53,146 bases of DNA from positions 1-53,146 of the IMG/VR virus record IMGVR_UViG_3300025108_000070. One strand, given 5' to 3'. The notes beneath the pieces are model-generated. The model was not told the DNA's origin and searched no databases. It was given only the letters and a program-made list of their open reading frames with translations. The position numbers and the translations under genes were made by a program. Source of the DNA: a virus. This document shows, in pieces, positions 26,620 to 33,618 of this stretch (position 1 is the first letter of the stretch; each line of letters begins with the position of its first letter).

Positions 26620-26911
26620 TTTTTGGTCCACTTCGGTATGTAGAGAGATAATGTTCTACTTTTGGTCCGCTACCAAATGTTTTCCAAAATATTAAATCGT
26701 GTGCATTTTCATAATATTTAAACATCCATTTATCTACAACACCACCAGCATAGTCTGGATGATATTCATTATTTAAGCACATATTAGACATCATTTGATG
26801 ATATACAGCTGTATAAAACATTTTATCACTAAGATAATCACCAATTACCCACCAAGGGTCATCTCCATTTTCATATATATCGCATAGTTCTTCAAAATTA
26901 TATCTCTTCAT
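26609..26911 (-). CDS. Hypothetical protein, Trp/Tyr-rich
   Basis: A 100-residue protein with GGGGAC ahead of its ATG. It is rich in Trp, Tyr, Asp and His (for example DDPWWVIGDYLSDKMFYTAVYH). Such aromatic acidic proteins are common in the middle operons of environmental phages. No catalytic motif was seen and no family is recognised. It overlaps both neighbours, so it is part of the operon. Confidence 0.6.
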   Translation of the reverse strand: MKRYNFEELCDIYENGDDPWWVIGDYLSDKMFYTAVYHQMMSNMCLNNEYHPDYAGGVVDKWMFKYYENAHDLIFWKTFGSGPKVEHYLSTYRSGPKNEE

Positions 26912-27254
26912 TTTTGTCCCCTTTTACTTGCTTATATAAATCAATAAATGAATCATTGCTTTCTACGCCAACTGGTAAAACATGAGAACAAAGCCCAGCT
27001 TTCTTAAATCCTTTTCTACGTGCATCAGTCATTCCAACGTGTAAAGCACCTGGACCATTTCCTTCATCATCCATTCCAATAAAGAAAGTATCACCTTCAT
27101 CTGTTTGAAAACAAAGCCCAGTACCTTCTTCTGGATAATCTCTATCCCATTCTTGCCACCAAACATCTGTTATTGTTCTATTTTTTAATAGCATTTGTGC
27201 TGATTGATACCACATTTTAGTTCTATCGTATTTCTTTTGTAAACTTTCTTTCAC
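26898..27254 (-). CDS. Hypothetical protein
   Basis: A 118-residue protein with a GTG start one base after the upstream stop and a strong GGAGGG. The sequence has VWWQEWDRDYPEEGTGLCFQ and a Gly-rich FIGMDDEGNGPGALHVGM segment. No family is recognised. It overlaps the next gene by 14 nt. Confidence 0.6.
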   Translation of the reverse strand: MKESLQKKYDRTKMWYQSAQMLLKNRTITDVWWQEWDRDYPEEGTGLCFQTDEGDTFFIGMDDEGNGPGALHVGMTDARRKGFKKAGLCSHVLPVGVESNDSFIDLYKQVKGDKNEEI

Positions 27255-27452
27255 TTAACCCTCCATATGTTTAAGTCTTAAATGTTCATCTCTTAAGTGA
27301 TTTAATTCAGATATATCATCTTCTATTTCACCTAATCTTGACATAAATTCATCTGTTATACCTTCTGTATCTAAATAATATCCTGTTTCTTCATCAAAAG
27401 AATAATATATATTTACACTTATAGTGTCATCTATTTGTTTTTCTTTTTCCAT
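27255..27452 (-). CDS. Small acidic hypothetical protein
   Basis: A 65-residue protein with AGAGGG upstream. It has a short beta-like N-terminal part (TISVNIYYSFDEETGYYL) and a Glu-rich helix at the end. No family is recognised. Its start overlaps the 50-residue gene at 27427-27579 by 26 nt. Confidence 0.55.
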   Translation of the reverse strand: MEKEKQIDDTISVNIYYSFDEETGYYLDTEGITDEFMSRLGEIEDDISELNHLRDEHLRLKHMEG

Positions 27453-27579
27453 AATCCCTCTTTCTTCTTATTGAGCTTATATTGTTAAAATACATATATT
27501 CAAATCCAAGCTCATCTAGTTTATCTATTAAATTTGCTATTTTTTCTTGCAATTTAAATGCTTTTTCAGCGTCACTCAT
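27427..27579 (-). CDS. Small helical protein (50 aa)
   Basis: An ATG at 27579 with AAGGAG 6 nt upstream opens a 50-codon frame ending in TGA at 27427-27429. The ATG overlaps the upstream stop by 8 nt (ATGAGTGA), the same coupling seen across this operon. The peptide begins MSDAEKAFKLQEKIANLIDK, a good amphipathic helix, and ends with a basic stretch. No function is known. Confidence 0.5.
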   Translation of the reverse strand: MSDAEKAFKLQEKIANLIDKLDELGFEYMYFNNISSIRRKRDYGKRKTNR

Positions 27580-27844
27580 TTCTATGCTCCTTCAATTTAT
27601 CATCAACTTTTTTAACGTTTTGGTAAAGTTCTTGATATTTATTATCATGGAAGATAATATTATTTTTATTCAAGTGTCCCTCGTGTTTAATACTCCAAGT
27701 AGTATCTTGTTTAGTATCTTCTATTTCTTCTTCTGTAGGTATATGGGGCATAGGATACTTGTCTACTCCGTCTTCAAAGTCTTCTGCGTATCTAAGTTTA
27801 TAATCATCCATTTTTTCTATTTCTTTTTTCTTAAAATATCCCAT
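27572..27844 (-). CDS. Hypothetical protein
   Basis: A 90-residue charged protein whose ATG overlaps the preceding TAA by one base (TAATG). It is rich in Lys, Asp and Glu; the middle has YPMPHIPTEEEIEDTKQDT. No domain is recognised. Confidence 0.6.
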   Translation of the reverse strand: MGYFKKKEIEKMDDYKLRYAEDFEDGVDKYPMPHIPTEEEIEDTKQDTTWSIKHEGHLNKNNIIFHDNKYQELYQNVKKVDDKLKEHRNE

Positions 27845-28149
27845 TACATTCTACTCCCTGCTGTAATTTTATCGTATTTATCTTTATTGCCTCCGCATTC
27901 TTCAGCAATTTTCTCACACCAATCAAAGTATGTCATAGGTGCTACTTCATCATTACAAATATTACACCAACGTGGAGTATCATCAACACATTCTGTTACT
28001 TCAAGTGTGTTCATATTAACCCACGCTTTTTCATCTACTTCTTCTGTACCACAATAATCACATACCCACATATCATCCATATCTATTTTTGAAACTCTTT
28101 TTGCATATTCTGAATCAGTTTCTACGTGTGCTTTAATATCTTTACTCAT
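27844..28149 (-). CDS. Small zinc-ribbon-like protein
   Basis: I take the ATG at 28149, with GGAG 6 nt upstream and an 8-nt overlap with the previous stop; an in-frame ATG at 28161 would add 4 residues. The 101-residue protein has WVCDYCGTE (Cys30, Cys33) and PRWCNICNDE (about Cys62, Cys65), the two knuckles of a zinc ribbon. The remainder is acidic. It may bind nucleic acid or protein; no family was identified. Confidence 0.65.
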   Translation of the reverse strand: MSKDIKAHVETDSEYAKRVSKIDMDDMWVCDYCGTEEVDEKAWVNMNTLEVTECVDDTPRWCNICNDEVAPMTYFDWCEKIAEECGGNKDKYDKITAGSRM

Positions 28150-28384
28150 TTGTTTCTCCATCCATAACTCTAAATTGTTCTATCCAACTATCTTTATATT
28201 TTGCTATTACTGATACTCCACAAAATACCCACCAAGCTCTACCGTGTTTTTCTGCAAACTCTTCACTAATTCTATCGTGCTCTTTTGTATAAGCATGTAA
28301 AGTTTTATGTTTGCTAAGTCTTTCTTTAAAGTTGCTTTCAAACTTCAAAGGATTATTATTTTTATCATGTAAACTTAAACTCAT
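28142..28384 (-). CDS. Hypothetical protein
   Basis: An 80-residue protein with a strong AAAGGAG leader, the first gene after structured island A. It contains ISEEFAEKHGRAWWVFCGVSVIAKY. No family is recognised. The hairpin at 28409-28465 ends about 24 nt before its start codon, so the leader RNA may control it. Confidence 0.6.
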   Translation of the reverse strand: MSLSLHDKNNNPLKFESNFKERLSKHKTLHAYTKEHDRISEEFAEKHGRAWWVFCGVSVIAKYKDSWIEQFRVMDGETNE

Positions 28385-28830
28385 TCTTTCTCCTTTTTTT
28401 TCAGAACTGAGATAGCAGAGGTATAGAATGCACAGCTGATACCTTTAACTATACTATACTATCTCTATTCTGATTTAAGCAACTCACCCCTTGCAACCAT
28501 AGGTTATATAGCTTTAGTTAACCTAAATTTATCGCTATAAATGGCACTAAGGGTGTATTGTCACTAATTAATAACTTAGGAGTAGCTAGTTTTGGCTTCT
28601 ATAGACTTTAAGTAAGACTCACCTTCTGTTGCTACTCCTAATGATTAAGCAGCTTATAAACTCTAGAGTCTACTGGCTAATCCATCACCGCTCAAATTAC
28701 TAGCAAGAGAATAAACTTTGAAGAGAGGGTCACGCTACGTTCTCTATATGACTTCTGTACAGTAGCCAGTCTCTATCAAGTGGTTTATATCTCAGGGACC
28801 TTTATTAAGAAGCTATCTCCTTTTAGGAAC
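28385..28830 (-). ncRNA. Gene-free island A: candidate structured RNA (leftward)
   Basis: About 445 nt with no convincing reading frame on either strand and several inverted repeats. In leftward order: a helix of CTCTA+TAGCCAGT (28763-28775) with ACTGGCTA+TAGAG (28664-28679, 3-nt bulge), 13 bp in total; TTAGGAGTAGC (28576-28586) with GCTACTCCTAA (28631-28641), 11 bp; a hairpin ATTTAT-CGCT-ATAAAT (28527-28542); AGGTTA/TAACCT (28501-28524); and GAGATAG/CTATCTC (28409-28465) enclosing AGGTAT/ATACCT. No tRNA signature was seen. It could be a stand-alone RNA or a long leader of the 28142-28384 gene. Confidence 0.5.
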
Positions 28831-29616
28831 CTACGCTCTTGCTAATCTTGTTATTGTTGGATAAATCTGATTCTCCATAATGTGAATAGACTCTCTATCT
28901 CTATGTGCAACGTGTGTCGCTACATAAGTACAAGCATTCAATAAATCCCAATATGTATTCATATTATTATTTAAACAATACCTTGTAAAGTCTTCCATAT
29001 ATTGTTGTGGAATCAGTTTAGCCATATCAACTAAATGTTTACCTCTTAACTTAGTTTTTGTTAGTCTTGGAAATTCTGTTTCAAACATTTGAACTAACAT
29101 AGAAACTGTATCAGTAATAGTACTATCTATTTGATTAATGCTAGTATTATTATTCTTATGTACAGCTTTCTTTTTTGTTAAGACATTACCAATTGTCAAT
29201 CCATTCAAGCATACAAGCCTAAATGCACCACCCATAACATTAACAGATGTGCTACCATCGTAACTATTTGCTACTATTAATTGTGGATTTATTAAATCAC
29301 CTTTCTCAACCTTAACTTCGGTTTTAGGAAAATTCCATTTCCAAATAGCTTTTGAACCATTGGAAAATGTTCTAGCTTCTGATAATTCAGCACCAGAACC
29401 TTTTAATACTTTTTGAACTTTATCAACAACTGATTTGTTGTCAACTACTTTGTATTCATCAGTCATACAAGACAATACATCTCCTGTATCTTCTCTTATG
29501 ATGAATTTATGACCTGTACCAGCTACTAAAGTTCTTTTTTTACCTTCAGCTTTCATAAATGTTGCTGGAACTTCTTTAACTGGAAATAGAGTCTCCTCCA
29601 TTGCTACTATAGACAT
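28831..29616 (-). CDS. DUF932-type phage protein
   Basis: A 261-residue protein with GAGGAG before its ATG. It follows the DUF932 pattern: an early FIIREDTGDVLSCMTDEYKVVDN, then VANSYDGSTSVNVMGGAFRLVCLNGL (about 114-140), and a helical end. The N-SYDGS and R-VC-NGL blocks are the family hallmarks. Members are common in phages and plasmids next to recombination genes; their molecular role is not established. It lies next to structured island A and overlaps the upstream gene by 41 nt. Confidence 0.7.
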   Translation of the reverse strand: MSIVAMEETLFPVKEVPATFMKAEGKKRTLVAGTGHKFIIREDTGDVLSCMTDEYKVVDNKSVVDKVQKVLKGSGAELSEARTFSNGSKAIWKWNFPKTEVKVEKGDLINPQLIVANSYDGSTSVNVMGGAFRLVCLNGLTIGNVLTKKKAVHKNNNTSINQIDSTITDTVSMLVQMFETEFPRLTKTKLRGKHLVDMAKLIPQQYMEDFTRYCLNNNMNTYWDLLNACTYVATHVAHRDRESIHIMENQIYPTITRLARA

Positions 29617-30010
29617 CTTTATACTCTCCTCTTTCTACTTTTACTTTCTTTGGTGTTCTACCAAACTTTTTTATTTCGTTTTCTAACATCTTATCTTCAT
29701 TTTCATATCCAGATATAATCATCTGTTTTAAATATGCAAATCCTTTACCTTGATACACGTGTTCACTTATATTGTATTGATGAATTGTTCTCGTTACAGA
29801 TATAGCTGGTATCTGAGATATTGCTTGCAGGAAATAGAATGTTTTTTGATTATCTTTATCAGAACTAATGTTGCTGCGAATTAATTTTATAACTCGTTTC
29901 AACATTTTTTGACAGATTGAACCGTCTCCTCTTTTTTCCAAGAGAGAAATGATACGCTTTGTTGGATTGTACTTTCTTCCCGTTTCGTGTCCACAAGCCT
30001 CGCATTTCAT
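29576..30010 (-). CDS. Hypothetical protein with N-terminal CxxC
   Basis: The start is set at ATG 30010, where GGAGG lies 5 nt upstream; the frame extends further but without a ribosome site. The 144-residue protein opens MKCEACGHETGRKY, a single zinc-knuckle half, followed by basic helices (RIISLLEKRGDGS, QKMLKRVIKLIRSN). It may bind nucleic acid. No family is recognised. It overlaps the DUF932 gene by 41 nt. Confidence 0.55.
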   Translation of the reverse strand: MKCEACGHETGRKYNPTKRIISLLEKRGDGSICQKMLKRVIKLIRSNISSDKDNQKTFYFLQAISQIPAISVTRTIHQYNISEHVYQGKGFAYLKQMIISGYENEDKMLENEIKKFGRTPKKVKVERGEYKDVYSSNGGDSISS

Positions 30011-30210
30011 TGTTCCTCCACTAATGTACCAGCTGACCAACTATGTTTTCCTTTATAATAACTTTCGTTAGTTTTAAAGTGATGACTATCTGGTATACTG
30101 TACACCATTACTTCTGCATTAATACCAACGCTCAATAAAACACCTTCTGTTCCATTTTGATTAAATCTTGCACCTGGTTTTAATGTTCTTATTTCTACTT
30201 TTTTACCCAA
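30007..30210 (-). CDS. Small beta-rich hypothetical protein
   Basis: I choose the TTG at 30210: GAGAGG lies 7 nt upstream and TTGGGTAA gives the 8-nt overlap seen throughout this operon. An upstream in-frame TTG at 30231 lacks a ribosome site. The 67-residue protein reads GKKVEIRTLKPGARFNQNGT and then short strands, like a small SH3-type barrel. No function is assigned. Confidence 0.5.
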   Translation of the reverse strand: MGKKVEIRTLKPGARFNQNGTEGVLLSVGINAEVMVYSIPDSHHFKTNESYYKGKHSWSAGTLVEEQ

Positions 30211-30406
30211 TTGTAACCTCTCTACTTTCAACTAGTTTTTTCATTCTTCTTTTAGCTGCTACATTTTCCATTATACCTTCAAAATCTCCTTGCAATCTAG
30301 CTAAAGGTTCTTTCATAGTACCGTTTAATGTAGTATTTCTTAGTGTTTCAATCATAAGATTCAGTTCACTATCTGTTATTTTTAATGTAATTACTGCTTC
30401 ATTCAT
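30203..30406 (-). CDS. Small helical hypothetical protein
   Basis: Start set at ATG 30406, which overlaps the preceding stop by 8 nt (ATGAATGA); the frame also extends 6 codons upstream to 30424. The 67-residue protein begins MNEAVITLKITDSELNLMIE, a pattern of a beta strand and a helix, and ends with a basic helix. No family is recognised. Confidence 0.5.
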   Translation of the reverse strand: MNEAVITLKITDSELNLMIETLRNTTLNGTMKEPLARLQGDFEGIMENVAAKRRMKKLVESREVTIG

Positions 30407-30554
30407 TTTCTTTTTCCCATTCATCTTTCACAATATAATCTATCATATCTTTTGCGCTGGAACCTATTTCTAAGTTAATTTTTATACGTTGTATAATTTT
30501 ATTCCAGACAGTATTAATACGCAACAATTCTTGTGCTTGTTTAAGTTTATCCAA
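30399..30554 (-). CDS. Small helical protein, TTG start (51 aa)
   Basis: A TTG at 30554 follows AAGGAGG at 30559-30565 and opens a 51-codon frame to TGA at 30399-30401. The TGA overlaps the next ATG by 8 nt, supporting translation. The peptide starts with a charged helix (DKLKQAQELLRINTVWNKII) and has an acidic end. It is the first gene downstream of structured island B. Confidence 0.5.
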   Translation of the reverse strand: MDKLKQAQELLRINTVWNKIIQRIKINLEIGSSAKDMIDYIVKDEWEKENE

Positions 30555-30566
30555 AATTCCTCCTTA

Positions 30567-30862
30567 TATATGCGGACTTAGTAGCCAACCTTTCTACATT
30601 GATTTTCCATGGAACTACGGATTTCACGTAGATTTAGTCCTGGACCACAATGCCGAAACAAGTCCGCATATAATTTACTAATTTAAGACTAGAAAACAAA
30701 GAGAAATAGTAAACCCACTGACTTATTTTACTTGTTTTGTACGGTGGAGTTGCGCTACCATAGAAGCTTTCTCTTTATTTTCCAATATTATAAGCTGAGT
30801 GCCTACAAATCTAGTAGATAACCGAATGTTTTAAACTAGACGAGGCACCGCCGCTTGGTTAA
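30567..30862 (-). ncRNA. Gene-free island B: candidate structured RNA(s) (leftward)
   Basis: About 300 nt between the SSB-like gene and the next gene, with three structured parts. Nearest the SSB gene, GTGCCT (30799-30804) pairs with AGGCAC (30843-30848), enclosing TCTAGT/ACTAGA. Next is a 15-bp helix of 30692-30706 with 30768-30782; its only imperfect pair is U-G in the leftward transcript and C-A on the other strand. Last is a perfect 13-bp helix TATATGCGGACTT (30567-30579) with 30660-30672, enclosing CTACG/CGTAG and GTAG/CTAC hairpins and the palindrome TTCCATGGAA. The last unit is 106 nt. It ends 12 nt before the TTG gene, covering its ribosome site region. Confidence 0.55.
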
Positions 30863-30881
30863 TTACCATTTAGAATGGTAA
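30863..30881 (-). terminator. 8-bp hairpin overlapping the ssb-like stop codon
   Basis: TTACCATT (30863-30870) and AATGGTAA (30874-30881) form a perfect 8-bp stem with a 3-nt loop that contains part of the TAA stop. No T run follows leftward, so an RNA-stability or pausing role is as likely as termination. Confidence 0.4.
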
Positions 30882-31433
30882 ATCATCAACACTTACTTCA
30901 TCTGAAGATAATTTATCTCCGTCATCCCACTTAAATACATTAGTTACTTTAAGTGATTTACGTTCTTTACCTTCTGAATTAGTAAATGAAGTTTCTTTTA
31001 ATTCAATTAAACAAGGAAATCCTACAACATCCTTTTCTTCTACTTCAGCTAGTGTTGTATCTCCAGCATCATTGCTTGGAAATGCTACGCCTAACCCTTC
31101 AAAGAACTCTTTGTATCTTCTGTTCTTCCATCCTTCACCCTCTGCTGGGCTAGGAGTCAACCAAACACCTTTATCTACACGATATGTGTTTCCTGATACA
31201 AAACCAGCACTAACAACATCACCTGTAGGTACATAATTACCATTAGAGTCTTTAGTTAGTTTTGGTATTTCAATTTCCTTTGCTTCTTCTGCAACTTTAA
31301 AAGTAAGATTAAATACAATGCTACCATTATATTCATTTGATTCAAACTTGCTTACGTGTGCAGGATAAGTTCCTTCTGCTACTGGTACAAATCCGTCTTC
31401 TTTTTCGTTGTATGTCGCTTTAGTTTCTTTCAT
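30870..31433 (-). CDS. Single-stranded-DNA-binding-like protein
   Basis: A 187-residue protein with GGGGAG before its ATG. It reads as a single beta-rich domain (GTYPAHVSKFESNEYNG, SIVFNLTFKVAEE, VVGFPCLIELKE) and ends in an acidic tail closing with DDLPF. That ending is the protein-interaction tip of SSB proteins. Family length and position fit phage SSB-like (DUF669-type) proteins. It should coat ssDNA at forks and during annealing. It is in one operon with the DUF1071 annealing protein and the Cas4-like nuclease. Confidence 0.7.
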   Translation of the reverse strand: MKETKATYNEKEDGFVPVAEGTYPAHVSKFESNEYNGSIVFNLTFKVAEEAKEIEIPKLTKDSNGNYVPTGDVVSAGFVSGNTYRVDKGVWLTPSPAEGEGWKNRRYKEFFEGLGVAFPSNDAGDTTLAEVEEKDVVGFPCLIELKETSFTNSEGKERKSLKVTNVFKWDDGDKLSSDEVSVDDLPF

Positions 31434-31699
31434 TTAGTCTCCCCTTCAGTGTACTTTTCAATTACTTGGTTAACTTCCATTTTAAGCTTAGTCATTTCTT
31501 TAGAATACTTAGCTCCTTTTAATCCCGCAAAATATAACATAGGTGATACCCAAGTGTTATCTCCTGTTTTAACATATCTACGAGTTGTGCCTCTACCTGC
31601 ACTAATTAGACCATCATCTTGCATTTTCTCAAGGTCTTCTTGTGTAAAGACACCATCTTTTACAAGCTCTTCTGCTTGTTTAAGTGTAAGTTTACCCAT
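31430..31699 (-). CDS. Small DNA-binding-like hypothetical protein
   Basis: The start is set at ATG 31699, where GGAGG lies 6 nt upstream and ATGGGTAA overlaps the previous stop by 8 nt; the frame extends 8 codons further. The 89-residue protein has an N-terminal helical pair (LTLKQAEELVKDGVFTQEDLE) resembling a SAP/HTH fold, then a basic GRGTTRRYVKTG. It may bind DNA; this is inference. Confidence 0.55.
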   Translation of the reverse strand: MGKLTLKQAEELVKDGVFTQEDLEKMQDDGLISAGRGTTRRYVKTGDNTWVSPMLYFAGLKGAKYSKEMTKLKMEVNQVIEKYTEGETK

Positions 31700-31946
31700 T
31701 TTCATCCTCCATAGGTTCTTCAATACTATAGGACAAATAACTTTGATTAATATTTAAATTAATATGTTCATTGTTTGTTTTCATAACAAATGTTAGCATT
31801 GGCTTTCCATGATATAATTTAGTTCCTGTAAATATTGCATTACGAAACTCTTTACCGTCATTTACTCCAATAGTATAACTATTATTTGTCTGATATAGTT
31901 CGTCTCTATAGTTTTCTTTTGGTTTATTTATTTCACTTAGTTTCAT
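31692..31946 (-). CDS. Hypothetical protein
   Basis: An 84-residue protein starting at an ATG that overlaps the annealing-protein stop by 4 nt. The middle (GVNDGKEFRNAIFTGTKLYH) looks beta-stranded and the end is acidic. No family is recognised. It is in the recombination cluster. Confidence 0.6.
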   Translation of the reverse strand: MKLSEINKPKENYRDELYQTNNSYTIGVNDGKEFRNAIFTGTKLYHGKPMLTFVMKTNNEHINLNINQSYLSYSIEEPMEDENG

Positions 31947-32542
31947 TTAGACGCTCTCTTTTCATCAAGTTCGTCTATGGCTTTTTTTACTTTATCCGCT
32001 TTACGCTTCAATTTCGCAAAAGCCGCTTTATAGTTAGCATCATTAATTGTTTCGTCTCCAATTTGTGCAACTATTTTAGCCTCAAACTCTTTATCGCCTA
32101 TAATAGCAAGTAAATCTAACATTGATTTGTATTGCTCTTTATTCAACGCATCTGGAGGTTGAGGTAAATCTTCACCAGCATAGATATACAATCCTAATCC
32201 GTGTAATGCTATTGCTTTTGCTAAACAACGTTGTATTGAATTGTTTATTTGAAAAGCATTAGGTTCAGCTACAGTTTTATTCATGTGGTCTAATACTGGA
32301 TGTACTTGTGTTCTTCTTACTGAATCTATACTTACTGTTACTTGTACAAATGCACCAGCTTCAGTACGCATATAAGGTGTTTCTAAACTATTATCAAAGA
32401 AGGTATGTACCTCCCAAGTAGCTTTAGGAAATTCCTCAAGTAATACTTTTACAGCCCAAGCCCAAGAAAGATATGTAAATTTACCTTTCTTTTCTGTATG
32501 CTCACTTACATCTATTTTACTTAATACACTAAATGCACTCAT
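31943..32542 (-). CDS. Single-strand annealing protein, DUF1071 (Sak/Rad52-like) type
   Basis: A 199-residue protein with GGGGGGA before its ATG. It carries the DUF1071 signature: FSVLSKIDVSEHTEKKGKFT, YLSWAWAVKVLLEEFP, then QINNSIQRCLAKAIALHGLG and LYIYAGEDLP. The family is a phage single-strand annealing protein. The C-terminal 50 residues are a Lys-rich helix. With the SSB-like protein, Cas4-like nuclease and RuvC-like resolvase it makes a recombination set that could build concatemers for packaging. Confidence 0.8.
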   Translation of the reverse strand: MSAFSVLSKIDVSEHTEKKGKFTYLSWAWAVKVLLEEFPKATWEVHTFFDNSLETPYMRTEAGAFVQVTVSIDSVRRTQVHPVLDHMNKTVAEPNAFQINNSIQRCLAKAIALHGLGLYIYAGEDLPQPPDALNKEQYKSMLDLLAIIGDKEFEAKIVAQIGDETINDANYKAAFAKLKRKADKVKKAIDELDEKRASK

Positions 32543-32762
32543 TTAAATCCCCCCATCTTTCATACAAATTGTCAAAATTTTTCATAATTTGTTTCCAAGT
32601 AACTTTATCTAAGTTTGCACTATTTCTAGCTTCAGGACTATACATATTATGTTGTGCATCTTGTCTAACTTCAAGAAATGCTATCCATTCGTCTTTGTAT
32701 ATTTTGTTTATTGGATTGTTATCTTTTCCGTCTCCAACTATTGCATAATTATCTTTTAACAT
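32529..32762 (-). CDS. Hypothetical protein
   Basis: A 77-residue protein overlapping its neighbours by 7 and 14 nt. It contains DKVTWKQIMKNFDNLYERWGD. No domain is recognised. Membership of the recombination operon is the only functional hint. Confidence 0.6.
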   Translation of the reverse strand: MLKDNYAIVGDGKDNNPINKIYKDEWIAFLEVRQDAQHNMYSPEARNSANLDKVTWKQIMKNFDNLYERWGDLNECI

Positions 32763-33385
32763 ATTGAAAACCCTCCTGATTGTTCTGCAAACTCAGCAAA
32801 GTGTTCTATGTTATCTCTGTTAATAGGATAACTAGCTGCCCAATTTCTTTCTTCAAGCAATTCATCAAATTGTTTCTTCAAATCTTTAGGATAATTCATA
32901 GGAACAATGTCCTCGTCTCCCGTCATTGTTATAGCAATTTTATTTAAAGCTTCTTTTTGTTCATTAAGCTTTTCATTATCTTTTTTTGCTTGTTGCATAG
33001 CTTTTGCATGATTATCAAGATATTCTTGAGTTTCAGGAGTTTCTAAAGCTTCCTTTAATCTTTCAGCTATTGCTACTGCTTTATCTTCAGTAATGACATA
33101 GTTATCATTGTAACATCCAGCATTCATGTCATCTTCTGTTAATATATCTTCACAATGTTCACAAGTGAATGTCCATAAAGGTCTCCACCACCAAACATTA
33201 TTTCTAAAATAATTTCCTGGATTATTAGTTTCCCATTCATCATTTAATTTCCAATACTCATCATTAAGTCCTTGTTTTTCTCTAAGTTCATAAGACATAG
33301 CACATAACTCTTCATATCGTTCGCTCTTCTTATCTGAAAAGGCTTTTACTACTTGCGGATTTTCTCCATATAAATCGAATCCCAT
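32756..33385 (-). CDS. Conserved-looking hypothetical phage protein
   Basis: A 209-residue protein. The opening MGFDLYGENPQ and the motif YFRNNVWWWRPLWTF (about 58-72), followed by CEHC, occur together in a hypothetical protein common in environmental phages. The C-terminal half is a charged helix (about 118-150). The family function is not known to me. A CxxC and a later Cys might bind a metal. Confidence 0.6.
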   Translation of the reverse strand: MGFDLYGENPQVVKAFSDKKSERYEELCAMSYELREKQGLNDEYWKLNDEWETNNPGNYFRNNVWWWRPLWTFTCEHCEDILTEDDMNAGCYNDNYVITEDKAVAIAERLKEALETPETQEYLDNHAKAMQQAKKDNEKLNEQKEALNKIAITMTGDEDIVPMNYPKDLKKQFDELLEERNWAASYPINRDNIEHFAEFAEQSGGFSIC

Positions 33386-33388
33386 TTG

Positions 33389-33595
33389 TTATTCCTCCAA
33401 CTTTCTTTGTTTGATTTGTTTTACTATCATTTCTGTTACTTGTTTACCTTTATCAGCAAACATTAATCTAATCCTTGTAGGCAAGACTATATCGAAATTA
33501 CAAACTGCACAACATCTACCATCATTAATAGGTTCTGCATTATGTCCATAAGGGTCGTCATGCTCCTGTCCACATATACTGCATTCTAGTTTCAT
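33389..33595 (-). CDS. Small zinc-finger protein
   Basis: A 68-residue protein with ECSICGQEHDD at the N-terminus, then AEPINDGRCCAVCNFDIVLPTR. The two Cys pairs (CxxC and CCxxC) with the PINDGRCC-C block are a recurrent small phage zinc-finger protein. The C-terminal half is a basic helix. It probably binds nucleic acid or protein. The next gene, a Cas4-like nuclease, lies 23 nt upstream in the operon. Confidence 0.65.
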   Translation of the reverse strand: MKLECSICGQEHDDPYGHNAEPINDGRCCAVCNFDIVLPTRIRLMFADKGKQVTEMIVKQIKQRKLEE

Positions 33596-33618
33596 TTAGT
33601 TCCTCCGTATTATATAGT

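Noticed and set aside
27482-28057. Plus-strand reading frame of 191 codons
   Set aside because: It is the complement of several well-supported leftward genes with ribosome sites; its Phe/Ser/Ile/Leu-rich product is typical of a shadow frame.
30567-30672. tRNA gene in island B
   Set aside because: GCGGACT/AGTCCGC resembles an acceptor stem and there is a 5-bp, 7-nt-loop hairpin, but no T-loop or U33, and the element is 106 nt long.
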